Assembly (NCBI RefSeq): GCF_026262625.1 | Contig: NZ_SHNN01000002.1 | Coordinates: 868,001-932,000, forward strand | DNA: 64,000 nucleotides | Reading direction: 5' to 3' | Origin: Candidatus Litorirhabdus singularis | Lineage (GTDB): Bacteria > Pseudomonadota > Gammaproteobacteria > Pseudomonadales > Halieaceae | Shown here: one piece after another, positions 30,710-40,569 of the stretch | How the letters are laid out: the number at the start of each line of letters is the position of its first letter | Position numbering within the stretch: position 1 is the stretch's first letter | The notes under the pieces: generated by a model | What the model was told of the DNA's origin: nothing | Databases searched by the model: none | What the model saw: the letters and a program-made list of their open reading frames with translations, nothing else | Translations under genes and position numbers: made by a program

Positions 30710-31735
30710 ATGACCAGTAACAGACAGTGGCTACTCAAAGAACGACCCAGCGGTATGGTTGGGCCCGAGCATTTTTCCCTACAGGAGTCCGCGTTGCCTG
30801 AACCCGACCTGGATCGCGGGGAGGTACTGATAAAAACCTTGTACCTGGGTTTCGATCCCGCCATGCGCGGCTGGCTCATAGATGAGCCGAGCTACCTACC
30901 ACCGGTGCAGATTGGCGAGGTCATGCGCGCCAGCTCGGTGGGAGAAGTTGTCAGCTCGTCTAACCCTGACCTGCCGCCGGGCACACTGATACAAGGCATG
31001 GCAGGCTGGCAGGAGTATTCGATTGCCGGCCCCGACAGTTTTATCCCGCCACAGCCGCTCCCCGCAGGTTTGACCCCGGCTATGGCATTGTCGGTTTTCG
31101 GCACTACCACACTGACTGCTTATTTTGGTCTGCTGGATATTTGCGAGCCCCAGCCAGGCGACACAGTACTAGTTTCCGGTGCTGCAGGCGCTACCGGCTC
31201 AGCCGTCGCACAGATTGCCAGAATCAAGGGATGCCGCGTCATCGGCATTGCCGGCGGGGCAGAAAAATGCGCATGGCTGCTAGACACCTGCCGACTTGAT
31301 GCAGTCATCGACTATAAATCTGAGAATATTGATCAACGTCTTGCTGAACTCTGTCCTGATGGAATCAATGTGTTCTTCGACAATGTCGGTGGCGACACGC
31401 TGGAAGCGGCGATTACCCATATGGCCGATTTTGGTCGCATCGCACTCTGTGGCGGCATTTCCGGGTACAACGATGTAGAGCCAGCACCGGGGCCCCGCAA
31501 CCTAATGATATTGGTACAGCGACGCATCAAAATGCAGGGCTTCATTGTCATCGACTACATGGACCGATTCGAAGCGGCCATGGGCGAAATTGCCGAGTGG
31601 GTAATGGCTGGTGAGATAGCCTGGCGTGAAGATATTCAGCATGGATTTGACAATATTCCGGCGACATTTCAACGCCTGTTCAGTGGCCAAAATACCGGCA
31701 AGCAGTTACTGGCCCTGGCTGAGCCTGGCGCCTGA
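30710..31735 (+). CDS. Medium-chain NADP-dependent oxidoreductase (CurA/PTGR-like)
   Basis: 341 residues, zinc-free medium-chain dehydrogenase/reductase. The N-terminal GroES-like half has YLGFDPAMRGWL, typical of YncB/CurA and leukotriene B4 dehydrogenase-like enzymes; the Rossmann loop is SGAAGATGSAVAQIA (~150-165), then VFFDNVGGDTLEAA and the C-terminal KMQGFIVIDY. These reduce double bonds of alpha,beta-unsaturated carbonyls. The physiological substrate is unknown. Confidence 0.85.
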   Translation: MTSNRQWLLKERPSGMVGPEHFSLQESALPEPDLDRGEVLIKTLYLGFDPAMRGWLIDEPSYLPPVQIGEVMRASSVGEVVSSSNPDLPPGTLIQGMAGWQEYSIAGPDSFIPPQPLPAGLTPAMALSVFGTTTLTAYFGLLDICEPQPGDTVLVSGAAGATGSAVAQIARIKGCRVIGIAGGAEKCAWLLDTCRLDAVIDYKSENIDQRLAELCPDGINVFFDNVGGDTLEAAITHMADFGRIALCGGISGYNDVEPAPGPRNLMILVQRRIKMQGFIVIDYMDRFEAAMGEIAEWVMAGEIAWREDIQHGFDNIPATFQRLFSGQNTGKQLLALAEPGA

Positions 31736-32061
31736 AAACAGCCTGTTCGCACCTTTTTGGTGCGCATACATCTGTGGATAACTCTGGGGATAGAGCGCGG
31801 AAAAAAAGTGCCCGAACTAAAGACTTTTCGCTTGGGCGGGCCAGCTCGAATCCACCTTAACTACGCCATTAGATATACATATCAATAACTTACACTATTT
31901 TTATAGTCTATTATCGATATCCAAATCTGCAAGCCCTTTAAATTCAGTGGGTTAAGGCATCCGTGTGCATAAAAAATCGAGGCGCCAGTTAGTAGACACT
32001 GACCTCGCAAGTGCCATCAATACAGCATATTCACTGGTTAGTCGGCTCTGACGTCACGGTT
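31736..32061. other. Intergenic region of 326 bases with one perfect DnaA box
   Basis: No credible gene. It contains a small GCACC/GGTGC hairpin after the oxidoreductase stop (31748-31763), a perfect 9-base DnaA box on the minus strand (TGTGGATAA at 31773-31781), and an AT-rich stretch about 31865-31945. No repeats or RNA genes were recognised. It lies between convergent genes. Confidence 0.6.
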
Positions 32062-34254
32062 CTAGTCTCTGTGTTGCAGCTTCCAGCATTGATGCCCACT
32101 GCGACCGCGCTGGTAGTCAAGGTCCAGGGTCTGCCGGGTAATGTTTTCCACAACACAGAATTCTGCCACCTCGTCGTCTAGCGAAAAACTGCGTAAATTA
32201 TTGGAAAAATACAGCACACCCTGGGGACGCAATAGAGCCATCGCATCACGCAAAATTTGCAACTGATCGCGCTGTATATCGAGCGTCTGTTGCATCCTCC
32301 GCGAATTGGAAAAGGACGGTGGATCCAGCAGTATTAAATCATACCGTTCCTGATGCTCGGTCATCCAAAGCAGACAATCGGCCTGCACCAGGCTGTTGTC
32401 GGTTTCAGAGTAGCCATTAACTGCCAAGTTCTTGCGCGCCCAGTCCAGATAGGTTTTGGACATGTCGACGCTGGTAGTGGAACGAGCACCACCGGCACAG
32501 GCATGTACCGATGCAGTAGCGGTATAGCAGAACAGGTTCAGAAAATCCTTGCCCCGGGATTCCGCTGCCAAGCGCTGCCGCAGCGGCCTATGATCAAGGA
32601 ATAGACCCGTATCCAGATAGTCGACAAAATTCACCAACAGTTTCACGCGCCCTTCCAGCACCGTGTGTAACTCACCCTGTGCTGCTGCCTTCTGGTATTG
32701 CTGGGCGCCGCGCTGGCGCTGCCGTTCCTTATAGAAGATTCGCTCCGGTGCTATGCCTGTAGCCACTGGCAGCGCTCGCACCACTTCCTGTAAACGCCGT
32801 TCCGCTGCATCTGGCTCAATGCCTGCGGGTGCCTTGTATTCTGCTACATGCAGAAAGTCACCGTAACGATCGACAGCCACCGCGTATTCCGGCATATCTG
32901 CATCATACAAACGATAGCAACTAATACCCTCACGGCGCAGCCACTTGTCCAGCCGGCGCTGGTTTTTGCGCAGGCGATTGGCGAACATTTGCGCGTTGTC
33001 GCTCAATTCTTCGCTACTGGCCTCGCTACTGGCCTCGCCCGCAGACACTGCCTTACCCACGGCGCCTGGCAGCGGTGGTCGCCGACTTTCCGCGCCCAGT
33101 TTGAACAGCAAGAGTTGGCTGGGCAAAGTGCCATTATAGAGTGCATAGCGTTTGTGGCTGCGCAGCCCGGTGGCAAGCCCTAACTCTTTATCACTGGTGA
33201 AGATCGCCGCCTGCCAACCTTCAAATTCGCTGCTCAGCACGTTACCCAACTCACGGTACAGGTAGCGCAAGCTCTCTTTCTCACCCAGGCGCTCACCATA
33301 AGGAGGATTCACTATAACCAGACCTCTATCGAGTTGCAGCTGAGCCGGCTTGCGCAGCTCCCCCAGAGGTTGATGGGTGACTTTCACCACGTTCTCAAGG
33401 CCGGCACGCTGGATATTCGCCTGCGCTCTGTGCAAGGTCCCTGCGTCTGCATCATAACCCTGAATTTCTGGCAGTTGGCGTGAGCGACCAAGCTCGGAGC
33501 GCGCACGCGCATCAGCCATTAACGCCTCCCAACCAGAAACGTCATGAGCCGGCAGTTTTTCAAAGCCCCAGCGCTGGCGTTTCAGTCCCGGAGCAATATC
33601 AGCGACCATCAGTGCCGCTTCCAGCAACAGGGTTCCTGAGCCGCACATTGGGTCAACCAAAGCACCTCCTGCGGCTGCGATTCCAGGCCAATCAGCGCGC
33701 AGCAGTAAGGCAGCTGCGAGATTTTCCTTCAAGGGCGCCTGGCCGCCTTCCAAACGATAGCCGCGCTGATGCAGGCTACCACCCGAAAAATCTATCGCTA
33801 CCACCACTTTGGTTTTGGACAGACGCACATTCAGACGTAGATCAGGGTCCTGCATGGACACTTCAGGGCGCGGCCAACCTTTGCTCTGTAGTTGATCTAC
33901 TATAGCGTCCTTGCATACCTGAGCACCGTAGCGAGTATTGCGAATCTCATCACTGCTGCCACTGAAATCAACTCGCAGTGAGCCGCCCTGGGCGAGGTAA
34001 AGCGTCCAGTCCACTTCCATTAGCCCCCGGTAGAGGCTGTCACTATCGCCGCTTTCAAAATCGGCCAGAGGCTGCAGAATACGATTTGCCAAACGGCTCC
34101 ATAAACAGGCTCGGTAGGCCACTTGTGCGGGCGCGGTGAAATGCACCCCGCCTACCGTCTCCCGTGTCGTCGCGGCGCCAAGGCTTTGTATTTCTTCCAG
34201 CAGCAAACCTTCCAGACCACGCGGGCAAGAGGCATACCACTTCAAATCGTCCAT
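32062..34254 (-). CDS. rlmKL: 23S rRNA guanine methyltransferase RlmKL (m2G2445/m7G2069)
   Basis: 730 residues (702 in E. coli). An N-terminal THUMP domain (~50-155) is followed by the RlmL methyltransferase with SAM loop DPMCGSGTLLLEA and catalytic VNPPYGERLG, then a linker and the RlmK half with FLDHRPLRQRL, NLFCYTATASVHA and LDPPSFSNS. Both active sites look intact, so the fused bifunctional form is expected. A tandem Glu-Ala-Ser stretch near residue 410 is extra. It is divergent from rmf, and both concern the ribosome. Confidence 0.95.
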   Translation of the reverse strand: MDDLKWYASCPRGLEGLLLEEIQSLGAATTRETVGGVHFTAPAQVAYRACLWSRLANRILQPLADFESGDSDSLYRGLMEVDWTLYLAQGGSLRVDFSGSSDEIRNTRYGAQVCKDAIVDQLQSKGWPRPEVSMQDPDLRLNVRLSKTKVVVAIDFSGGSLHQRGYRLEGGQAPLKENLAAALLLRADWPGIAAAGGALVDPMCGSGTLLLEAALMVADIAPGLKRQRWGFEKLPAHDVSGWEALMADARARSELGRSRQLPEIQGYDADAGTLHRAQANIQRAGLENVVKVTHQPLGELRKPAQLQLDRGLVIVNPPYGERLGEKESLRYLYRELGNVLSSEFEGWQAAIFTSDKELGLATGLRSHKRYALYNGTLPSQLLLFKLGAESRRPPLPGAVGKAVSAGEASSEASSEELSDNAQMFANRLRKNQRRLDKWLRREGISCYRLYDADMPEYAVAVDRYGDFLHVAEYKAPAGIEPDAAERRLQEVVRALPVATGIAPERIFYKERQRQRGAQQYQKAAAQGELHTVLEGRVKLLVNFVDYLDTGLFLDHRPLRQRLAAESRGKDFLNLFCYTATASVHACAGGARSTTSVDMSKTYLDWARKNLAVNGYSETDNSLVQADCLLWMTEHQERYDLILLDPPSFSNSRRMQQTLDIQRDQLQILRDAMALLRPQGVLYFSNNLRSFSLDDEVAEFCVVENITRQTLDLDYQRGRSGHQCWKLQHRD

Positions 34255-34403
34255 GTCATAACCCTGTATAAGCCCGGAGCTGAAGCCGCGAACTATACCG
34301 ACTTTGCCAGTCGCCCACCACGACCTATCTACAGCAAGCCGTTAACCACAGTTTGCAACATCAATTTCGCATAAAAACTGTGTCGCTTAATTCTAAATGA
34401 TGT

Positions 34404-34432
34404 TTGCGAGCCGCGGCGGAGTCTGGTTATAT
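34404..34432 (+). promoter_or_regulatory. Probable promoter of rmf
   Basis: A -35 TTGCGA (34404-34409), a 17-base spacer and a -10 TTATAT (34427-34432) lie 25 bases upstream of the rmf ATG; a strong AGGAG follows. RMF is stationary-phase and ppGpp responsive in E. coli, but no such site is visible here. Confidence 0.55.
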
Positions 34433-34457
34433 AAAGACGTAACTCACAGGAGATAAC

Positions 34458-34658
34458 ATGCGCAGACAAAAACGAGATATGAGTGATCGGGCTTTCCAGC
34501 GTGGATATCAAGCAGGCGTCAGTGGCCGGTCTAACGAAACATGTCCTCATTCCAATGACGACCAGAGACTGTGCTGGTTATCCGGCTGGCGCGAAGGCCG
34601 CAGTGATCAATGGGACGGCCTCACCGGAGTCTCGGGAGTGCACAAAGCGGTGGTCTGA
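34458..34658 (+). CDS. rmf: Ribosome modulation factor
   Basis: 66-residue basic protein. The N-terminus MRRQKRDMSDRAFQRGYQAG followed by GVSGRS and the WLSGWREGRSD block matches E. coli RMF (55 residues), with about 10 extra residues at the C-terminus. RMF binds the 30S platform and promotes 100S dimers, hibernation in stationary phase. AGGAG lies 7 bases upstream of the ATG. It is located next to rlmKL and converges on the glutamate dehydrogenase gene 8 bases away. Confidence 0.9.
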   Translation: MRRQKRDMSDRAFQRGYQAGVSGRSNETCPHSNDDQRLCWLSGWREGRSDQWDGLTGVSGVHKAVV

Positions 34659-34666
34659 AACCACCG
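34648..34666 (+). terminator. Short hairpin at end of rmf
   Basis: CGGTGGT/ACCACCG (34648-34654, 34660-34666), a perfect 7-bp stem with a 5-base loop, contains the rmf stop codon in the loop. The sequence after it (TTAGTTC) is not T-rich, so termination strength is doubtful; it also touches the 3' end of the convergent gene. Confidence 0.4.
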
Positions 34667-37600
34667 TTAGTTCAAACTACTCTGTGCCAGGTCCAGTAGC
34701 TCTCTATTAGCGACTGCGAACATGGCAAAGTCTGGCGTTTTTGCAGCATGTAATTCGCCCAGCATTGTTTTCCAACGTTCTATGAGCGCGGCTTCTTGTT
34801 GTGTCCAACGTTGTAAACAGAGCTCTGTATCGCGTTCTTCACACACATGCTTGAGCGCACCTACGGCCAGCGAACGCTGCTGCCACTGCAGGTCTTCCAG
34901 GTATGTGTCACGCGCCTGCGCCTGCCACTCATTTTCTACGGTTATACCGGTCACAAGGCGCGCAAACCAATCTAACTCCAGAGTTTCTCCCAATCGATAA
35001 AACAACGACCCTACCTCGAGATTTGTTGCCTCATGCTCCGCCGCTGCAGAAATAATACCCAGCGCGGAATAAAGATGATCAGCGCCTGCCACAAACTGTG
35101 CCAACTGCTTTGGCACGCCGCTGTCCTGCAATTTCTGAAACCGTTCCTGCACCGCGTGTGCACTTTCTCCACATAACAGCTCGGGCAGTGCTGACGCGAT
35201 TTCCGCTACTCCGTTCTTGAATTCGCCGATGGCTGCTCCAGCATCCAGACCATTACGGCGATTTCGCAGCAGCCAACGACAGGCGTTTCGAATAAGCCTG
35301 ATAAGCTCCCGCATCATTTCTACCTGCAGTTCTGCATCGACGGCAAAATCCAGCGCCTCTATAGCTTCCCAATAATCATCTAATTGAAAAATTTCTCTAC
35401 TGGCGCTGTAGGCGATCGCTATTTCAGGTACTGATGCGCCGGTCGAGCTGATCAAGCGTCCGATAAAACTGACACCCATACGATTAACCAGATCATTGGC
35501 AATCTGTGTCGCCACAATCTCTCGAGCCAACCTATGCTCACCGACTTCCTTGCGGTAACTTTCCACCACCGCCGCAGGGAAACCGCCCGTAACCGCCGCC
35601 GCAAGATAGCTGTCATCGGTGAGAGCGGAAACCGCCAGTGCTTCTTTCAGAATGCCTTTGCTATAGCTAATAAGAACTGACAACTCCGGCCTTGTTAAAC
35701 CCTGATTCTGCAAGCGCCTTTCTGCCAGTTGCTCATCGCTGGGCAGGAACTCCAACTCTCTGTCCAGCAGTCCGAGCTGCTCCAGCCGGTTGAGCACGCG
35801 GCGATACTCGCCACTGCGTTGCACCGCCTCACTCTCAGCAATACTGATCGCCTGCGTCTGACGATAGTTGTTACGTAGCACAAGCTCTGCGACGCTATCC
35901 GTCATCTCCTGTAAAAACTTGTCACGGTGCTTGAGCGTGAGGTCACCTCTGGCGACAACCGCATTGAGCAGAATCTTGATATTTACCTCATGATCTGAAC
36001 AATCCACGCCGCCGGCGTTATCGATAAAATCTGTGTTGGAGCGACCACCTGTCAGGCTGTATTCAACACGGCCTAACTGTGTCAAACCAAGGTTGCCGCC
36101 TTCACCCACAACGCGACAACGCAGCTCACTACCATCCACGCGCACCGCATCGTTGGCCTTGTCACCTACCTCAGCATGCTGTTCCTCGCTTGATTTTACG
36201 TAAGTACCAATACCGCCATTCCACAGTAGGTCGCAGGGCGACTTGAGCAGGGCGTTAATCAACTCCGCCGGAGTCATTGCTGATACCGGAATATCAAATC
36301 GCTGCTGCATCTCTGGAGATATACTGATCGACTTAGCTGCGCGCGAAAAAATGCCGCCGCCGGCGGAGATCAGGTCCGCTTCATAATCCTCCCAGCTCGA
36401 GCGCGGTAGTTGAAACAAGCGCTGTCGTTCAGCGAATGACGCAGCTGGATCGGGATTCGGGTCGATGAAGACGTGCTGGTGATTAAACGCCGCTACTAAC
36501 TGGATCTGCTCTGACAACAACATGCCGTTGCCAAAGACATCGCCGGCCATGTCACCCACCCCAACCACGCTGAACGTTGTGTTCTGGATATCCAGTCCCA
36601 ACTCTCGAAAATGCCGCTGCACGGAGACCCACGCCCCACGCGCAGTAATGCCCATTTTCTTGTGGTCATAGCCGGCACTGCCACCGGAAGCAAAAGCGTC
36701 ATCCAGCCAGAAGTCGTATTCTCGGGCTATTGCATTAGCGATATCGGAAAAAGTAGCCGTACCTTTATCTGCGGCAACAACCAAATAGGTATCGTCACGA
36801 TCTTTGCGCACCACACGTGGCGGAGGCACAACTTCTCCCTCTATCAGATTGTCAGTAATATCCAGCAGTCCGCGGATAAAGGTCTGGTAGCAGGCCACCG
36901 CTTCCTGCTGCAATGCATCACGACTGGTGTCAGCCAAATGCCGCTTACAGACAAATCCACCTTTCGCACCCACCGGAACAATGACCGCATTTTTGACTTG
37001 TTGAGCCTTGACCAATCCAAGCACCTCGGTGCGATAGTCTTCATGCCGGTCTGACCAGCGCAGCCCGCCGCGGGCCACCTTACCGCCACGCAGATGCACG
37101 CCCTCTACGGCAGGTGAATAAACGAATATCTCGTGCTTGGGTACCGGGGCGGGAACGCCGGGAATGAGACTGGGCCGAAACTTGAAAGAAATATAACTCT
37201 TCTCGGCACCACTCGCATCGGTTTGGAAATAGTTGGTGCGCTGTATCGCCTGGATAAGCGCCAGATACTGCCGGATGATGCGGTCCTGACCCAGGTTCTC
37301 TACCTGCTCCAAAGCATCAATGATGCGCTGACTGAGCAGTAATTCTCGCTCTCCGCGCCAATCTCCATCGCCCTCGAAATCTGGATCAAAACGGGTCAGG
37401 AAGAGCTCGACCAGTGCACCGGCCACATGCACATGCTCAGCCAGTGTCTCTGCAATATATTCCGGGCTAAAATTGAAGAGTATCTGACGGAGGTATTTTG
37501 CAAAGGCGCGCAACAGGGATATTTCCCGCCAGTCGAGCCTTGAGCCTAACAGCATTTTGTTAAACCCGTCGCTCTCAGCCTCGCCGCTCCAGATTCTACC

Positions 37601-39505
37601 AAATGCATCGGTGAAGTCTTGCTTCACCTGTGCCAGCTCGAAGGCGCCGCTGAGCGCGTAACTAAGACTGAAGTCCTGTATCCAGAGCTGCGCACCGCCC
37701 TTCTCTCTTACCGGATAGGCGTTCTCAGCCAGCACACGCAGACCCAGGTTTTCAAGAATAGGCAAGACATCAGACAAAGGTAACGATGTGTCTCGATGAT
37801 AAAGTCGAAATCTCAACCGCTCGGCCGGCTCATCGACAAGGCGGTAGAGGCTCATTTCAAGCTGTTTACCGTCGCATATCTGCAACAAACGGCCAACATC
37901 CATCGTCGCAATGCGAGTATCAAAGTCCTCCCGATAACCCGCAGGAAAGCTGCTACCGTAGCGCGCTACCAGTTCCATTCCTTGCTCTTCACCATACTGC
38001 TCAAGCAGCCGATTGTGCAGACGATCTTGCCAGGATTGTGTGAGTGCTATTACCTGTTCTTCCAGTGAGTCCAAATCCAACTCAATCGGCTCATCCGGAT
38101 CCAGCAAGAACACGAAATAAATACGCACCAGAATGGATTCGGAAAAATAGGTGTTAAATTCGCTGCGATGACTGCCCATGGCATCGCCGAGCATTGCCTG
38201 AATCGATTCCCTCACAGCTGTGGTGTAGCGATCTCGCGGCATGTAGACCATGCAATAACAAAACTTCTCATGCGACTCCAGGCGGGTAATCAATCGCACC
38301 TGACGCCGCTCCTGAATCTGGTTAACCGCGGTACTCATCCGAGAGAGTTCTTGAACATCTGCCTGCAACAATTCGTCACGGGGGAACATCTGCAACACCC
38401 GGGTCAGCTCACGCCCCTCATGATTGCTATCATTGAAACCCGAGGCCTCCATCACCCGGGCAATCTTCTTTCGAACAATGGGTATATGAGCCGGACTCAT
38501 CGAGTAAACCGCCGCCGTAAACAAACCCAGGAAGCGATGATGGGTTTTTACCCTGCCCTGGGGGTCGTACTCGTTTATTTCTACGTAATCCGGGTACGCC
38601 AATCGGTGCACACGGGATCGACGCCGCGATTTGCTGAAAGACAGCTGTCTTTCCAGCAGCACTTCAGGTGCCGCCGCTGCGTCTGCCAAATCCTGCACCA
38701 AATAGGCCTTGCCGCGAGATTCTCGTAAACGCAGCATGCCGAGTCTGGTGTGCTCCTGCTCCATCACTTGGGCATGCTCTTGTTCGTAACGTATTGCCAG
38801 CGACTCATAACCTAGCAGCGTTATGTTATTGCGGTCCAGCCACTGCAGAAAAGCCACATGTTCGTTGCGTATTTCCTCGTCTATTTGCTCTTCCTCCGCT
38901 ACCGCAACTGACACTTCGGCCAGGCGATCACGCATTGAAGAGAAATCGGTAACCACATAGGCCACTTCTTCAAGAATCTCGGCTATTGTGGCTCTCATTT
39001 CAGCAATTTCGTCGGCGTCGGTACAACGATCAATGCTGAAAAAAAACAGACTGACTACTTCACGCTCCTGGCCATTACGAGGTTCAATAGCAATGATCTC
39101 ACCGCTGGCAGCGCGTTCGACGGCAAAATTCTGCCCATGCAGGTTATGGATAGTAGTATTGCGGCGGTTCAGCTCGCCGCGAACTGAATCAAGCAAGAAC
39201 GGCATATCAGGCGCAATGACCGTAACGACAGTATGACTACTTTCCCAGCCCGACTGTTCTACATCCGGATTTCCAATGTCGATACAGGCAGCGCCACCCG
39301 GCCAGGTTCGTAATAAGCCGAAACTGCTATAAATAAACCCGAATAGATCAGCTACATCCAGCCCCCGCAGGTCATCCGCAGGAAATGAACGGAAAAACAA
39401 CTGCGCGAGGCTATCCACTATGGCGGCCTCACCACTATCAGCACGCTTGGCTATCATTGCTGACAGGTCATTCAGCATTTTTTGTCGAATACTATTATCT
39501 TTCAT
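34667..39505 (-). CDS. gdhB: NAD-specific glutamate dehydrogenase, large (GDH-180) type
   Basis: About 1612 residues from MKDNSIRQKML; a TTG seven codons earlier is the only longer option. The large NAD-GDH oxidises glutamate to 2-oxoglutarate and ammonia, a catabolic route. The N-terminal half is the regulatory region of this family. The central catalytic domain shows RGGKVARGGLRWSDR, VPVGAKGGFVCK, SGGSAGYDHKKMGITARGAW, and the Rossmann-type FSVVGVGDMAGDVFGNGMLLS; the C-terminal domain is helical. Length matches pseudomonad GdhB (~1620). No good ribosome site is visible, which makes the start uncertain. Confidence 0.93.
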   Translation of the reverse strand: MKDNSIRQKMLNDLSAMIAKRADSGEAAIVDSLAQLFFRSFPADDLRGLDVADLFGFIYSSFGLLRTWPGGAACIDIGNPDVEQSGWESSHTVVTVIAPDMPFLLDSVRGELNRRNTTIHNLHGQNFAVERAASGEIIAIEPRNGQEREVVSLFFFSIDRCTDADEIAEMRATIAEILEEVAYVVTDFSSMRDRLAEVSVAVAEEEQIDEEIRNEHVAFLQWLDRNNITLLGYESLAIRYEQEHAQVMEQEHTRLGMLRLRESRGKAYLVQDLADAAAAPEVLLERQLSFSKSRRRSRVHRLAYPDYVEINEYDPQGRVKTHHRFLGLFTAAVYSMSPAHIPIVRKKIARVMEASGFNDSNHEGRELTRVLQMFPRDELLQADVQELSRMSTAVNQIQERRQVRLITRLESHEKFCYCMVYMPRDRYTTAVRESIQAMLGDAMGSHRSEFNTYFSESILVRIYFVFLLDPDEPIELDLDSLEEQVIALTQSWQDRLHNRLLEQYGEEQGMELVARYGSSFPAGYREDFDTRIATMDVGRLLQICDGKQLEMSLYRLVDEPAERLRFRLYHRDTSLPLSDVLPILENLGLRVLAENAYPVREKGGAQLWIQDFSLSYALSGAFELAQVKQDFTDAFGRIWSGEAESDGFNKMLLGSRLDWREISLLRAFAKYLRQILFNFSPEYIAETLAEHVHVAGALVELFLTRFDPDFEGDGDWRGERELLLSQRIIDALEQVENLGQDRIIRQYLALIQAIQRTNYFQTDASGAEKSYISFKFRPSLIPGVPAPVPKHEIFVYSPAVEGVHLRGGKVARGGLRWSDRHEDYRTEVLGLVKAQQVKNAVIVPVGAKGGFVCKRHLADTSRDALQQEAVACYQTFIRGLLDITDNLIEGEVVPPPRVVRKDRDDTYLVVAADKGTATFSDIANAIAREYDFWLDDAFASGGSAGYDHKKMGITARGAWVSVQRHFRELGLDIQNTTFSVVGVGDMAGDVFGNGMLLSEQIQLVAAFNHQHVFIDPNPDPAASFAERQRLFQLPRSSWEDYEADLISAGGGIFSRAAKSISISPEMQQRFDIPVSAMTPAELINALLKSPCDLLWNGGIGTYVKSSEEQHAEVGDKANDAVRVDGSELRCRVVGEGGNLGLTQLGRVEYSLTGGRSNTDFIDNAGGVDCSDHEVNIKILLNAVVARGDLTLKHRDKFLQEMTDSVAELVLRNNYRQTQAISIAESEAVQRSGEYRRVLNRLEQLGLLDRELEFLPSDEQLAERRLQNQGLTRPELSVLISYSKGILKEALAVSALTDDSYLAAAVTGGFPAAVVESYRKEVGEHRLAREIVATQIANDLVNRMGVSFIGRLISSTGASVPEIAIAYSASREIFQLDDYWEAIEALDFAVDAELQVEMMRELIRLIRNACRWLLRNRRNGLDAGAAIGEFKNGVAEIASALPELLCGESAHAVQERFQKLQDSGVPKQLAQFVAGADHLYSALGIISAAAEHEATNLEVGSLFYRLGETLELDWFARLVTGITVENEWQAQARDTYLEDLQWQQRSLAVGALKHVCEERDTELCLQRWTQQEAALIERWKTMLGELHAAKTPDFAMFAVANRELLDLAQSSLN

Positions 39506-39564
39506 GGGCGGCACCGGGGAACTCAATATGGAAAGGATAGTCTATTTGGGTACAATGCTGCACC

Positions 39565-39594
39565 AATATAGCCACACCTATACAAAGACACCAA
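39565..39594 (-). promoter_or_regulatory. Candidate promoter of the NAD-glutamate dehydrogenase gene
   Basis: Minus-strand TTGGTG (39594-39589), an 18-base spacer and TATATT (39570-39565) lie 60 bases upstream of the gene, within the 107 bases shared with the divergent moxR gene. Confidence 0.4.
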
Positions 39595-39612
39595 CCTGGG
39601 AGAGCGACACAA

Positions 39613-40569
39613 GTGCACAGGGAACAAATCGGACTACTCCAGCAATGGCTCAGCGAGCAGATCATCGGCCAAGAGCATCTGGTTCAGCGCCTGCTGATTG
39701 CGGTGCTGTCTGACGGCCATTTACTGGTAGAAGGGGCACCCGGCCTGGCTAAAACCAGAGCTATCAAGAGCCTTGCTGACGGTGTCGAGGGCGATTTTCA
39801 CCGTATACAGTTTACCCCTGACCTGTTGCCAGGCGACGTTACAGGCACCGAAATCTATCGCCCCCAGGAAGGCGGATTTCACTTTCAGCGCGGCCCCATA
39901 TTCAATAGTTTGATACTGGCTGATGAAATCAACCGTGCGCCGGCGAAAGTACAGTCTGCTTTGCTCGAGGCTATGGCAGAACGGCAGGTTAGTGTTGGTA
40001 GCCAGACGTATGAACTGCCAAGACTGTTTCTGGTGATGGCCACTCAAAACCCCATAGAGCAGGAAGGCACCTATCCGCTGCCCGAGGCGCAGCTGGACCG
40101 GTTCCTGATGCATGTCAATGTCGGCTATCCTGATCGCGACGCCGAGCGACGGATACTGCGCCTGACCCGCGACGAAGCGATCCCTGGGCACAGTACCAAG
40201 CCCGCTATGCTCGCACAGCAGGCTATTTTCGCAGCCCGCGAAGACGTATTGAATCTCCACATGGCAGAGCCTGTTGAGCAATACATCGTAGAATTGATCA
40301 TCGCTACGCGGCAGCCTGCAGAATATTCAAGCCTGCTCAGTGGCTGGATCGAATTTGGTGGTAGTCCACGCGCGACTATTGCCCTTGATCGTTGCGCCCG
40401 TGCCCATGCCTGGCTGCGCGGGGCCGAATTTGTCACACCGGACGACGTTCAGGCGGTGATTGCGGACGTGCTGCGACACCGACTTATCCTGAGTTTCGAA
40501 GCCGAAGCCAACGGTATATCCAAAGATCAGGCAATTGCAGAATTGGTACAAAACGTTCCTGTCGCATGA
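39613..40569 (+). CDS. MoxR-family AAA+ ATPase (second copy)
   Basis: 318 residues from a GTG with GGGAG about 10 bases upstream. Walker A is GAPGLAKTRAI (~40-50), Walker B is LILADEINRAPAKVQSALLEA, sensor 1 ATQNPIEQEGTYPLPEAQLDRF. This is the head of a six-gene operon: MoxR, DUF58, DUF4381, VWA, VWA-TPR, BatD. Its stop overlaps the DUF58 start (ATGA). In Bacteroides and proteobacteria such Bat clusters are linked to aerotolerance or envelope stress; MoxR is thought to drive folding or metal insertion for the VWA partners. Confidence 0.93.
   Translation: MHREQIGLLQQWLSEQIIGQEHLVQRLLIAVLSDGHLLVEGAPGLAKTRAIKSLADGVEGDFHRIQFTPDLLPGDVTGTEIYRPQEGGFHFQRGPIFNSLILADEINRAPAKVQSALLEAMAERQVSVGSQTYELPRLFLVMATQNPIEQEGTYPLPEAQLDRFLMHVNVGYPDRDAERRILRLTRDEAIPGHSTKPAMLAQQAIFAAREDVLNLHMAEPVEQYIVELIIATRQPAEYSSLLSGWIEFGGSPRATIALDRCARAHAWLRGAEFVTPDDVQAVIADVLRHRLILSFEAEANGISKDQAIAELVQNVPVA

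Noticed and set aside
40392-40565. N-terminal extension of the second DUF58 protein
   Set aside because: The 58 extra residues lie inside moxR, have Cys/Arg-rich nonsense composition, and a good ATGA overlap start exists at 40566.
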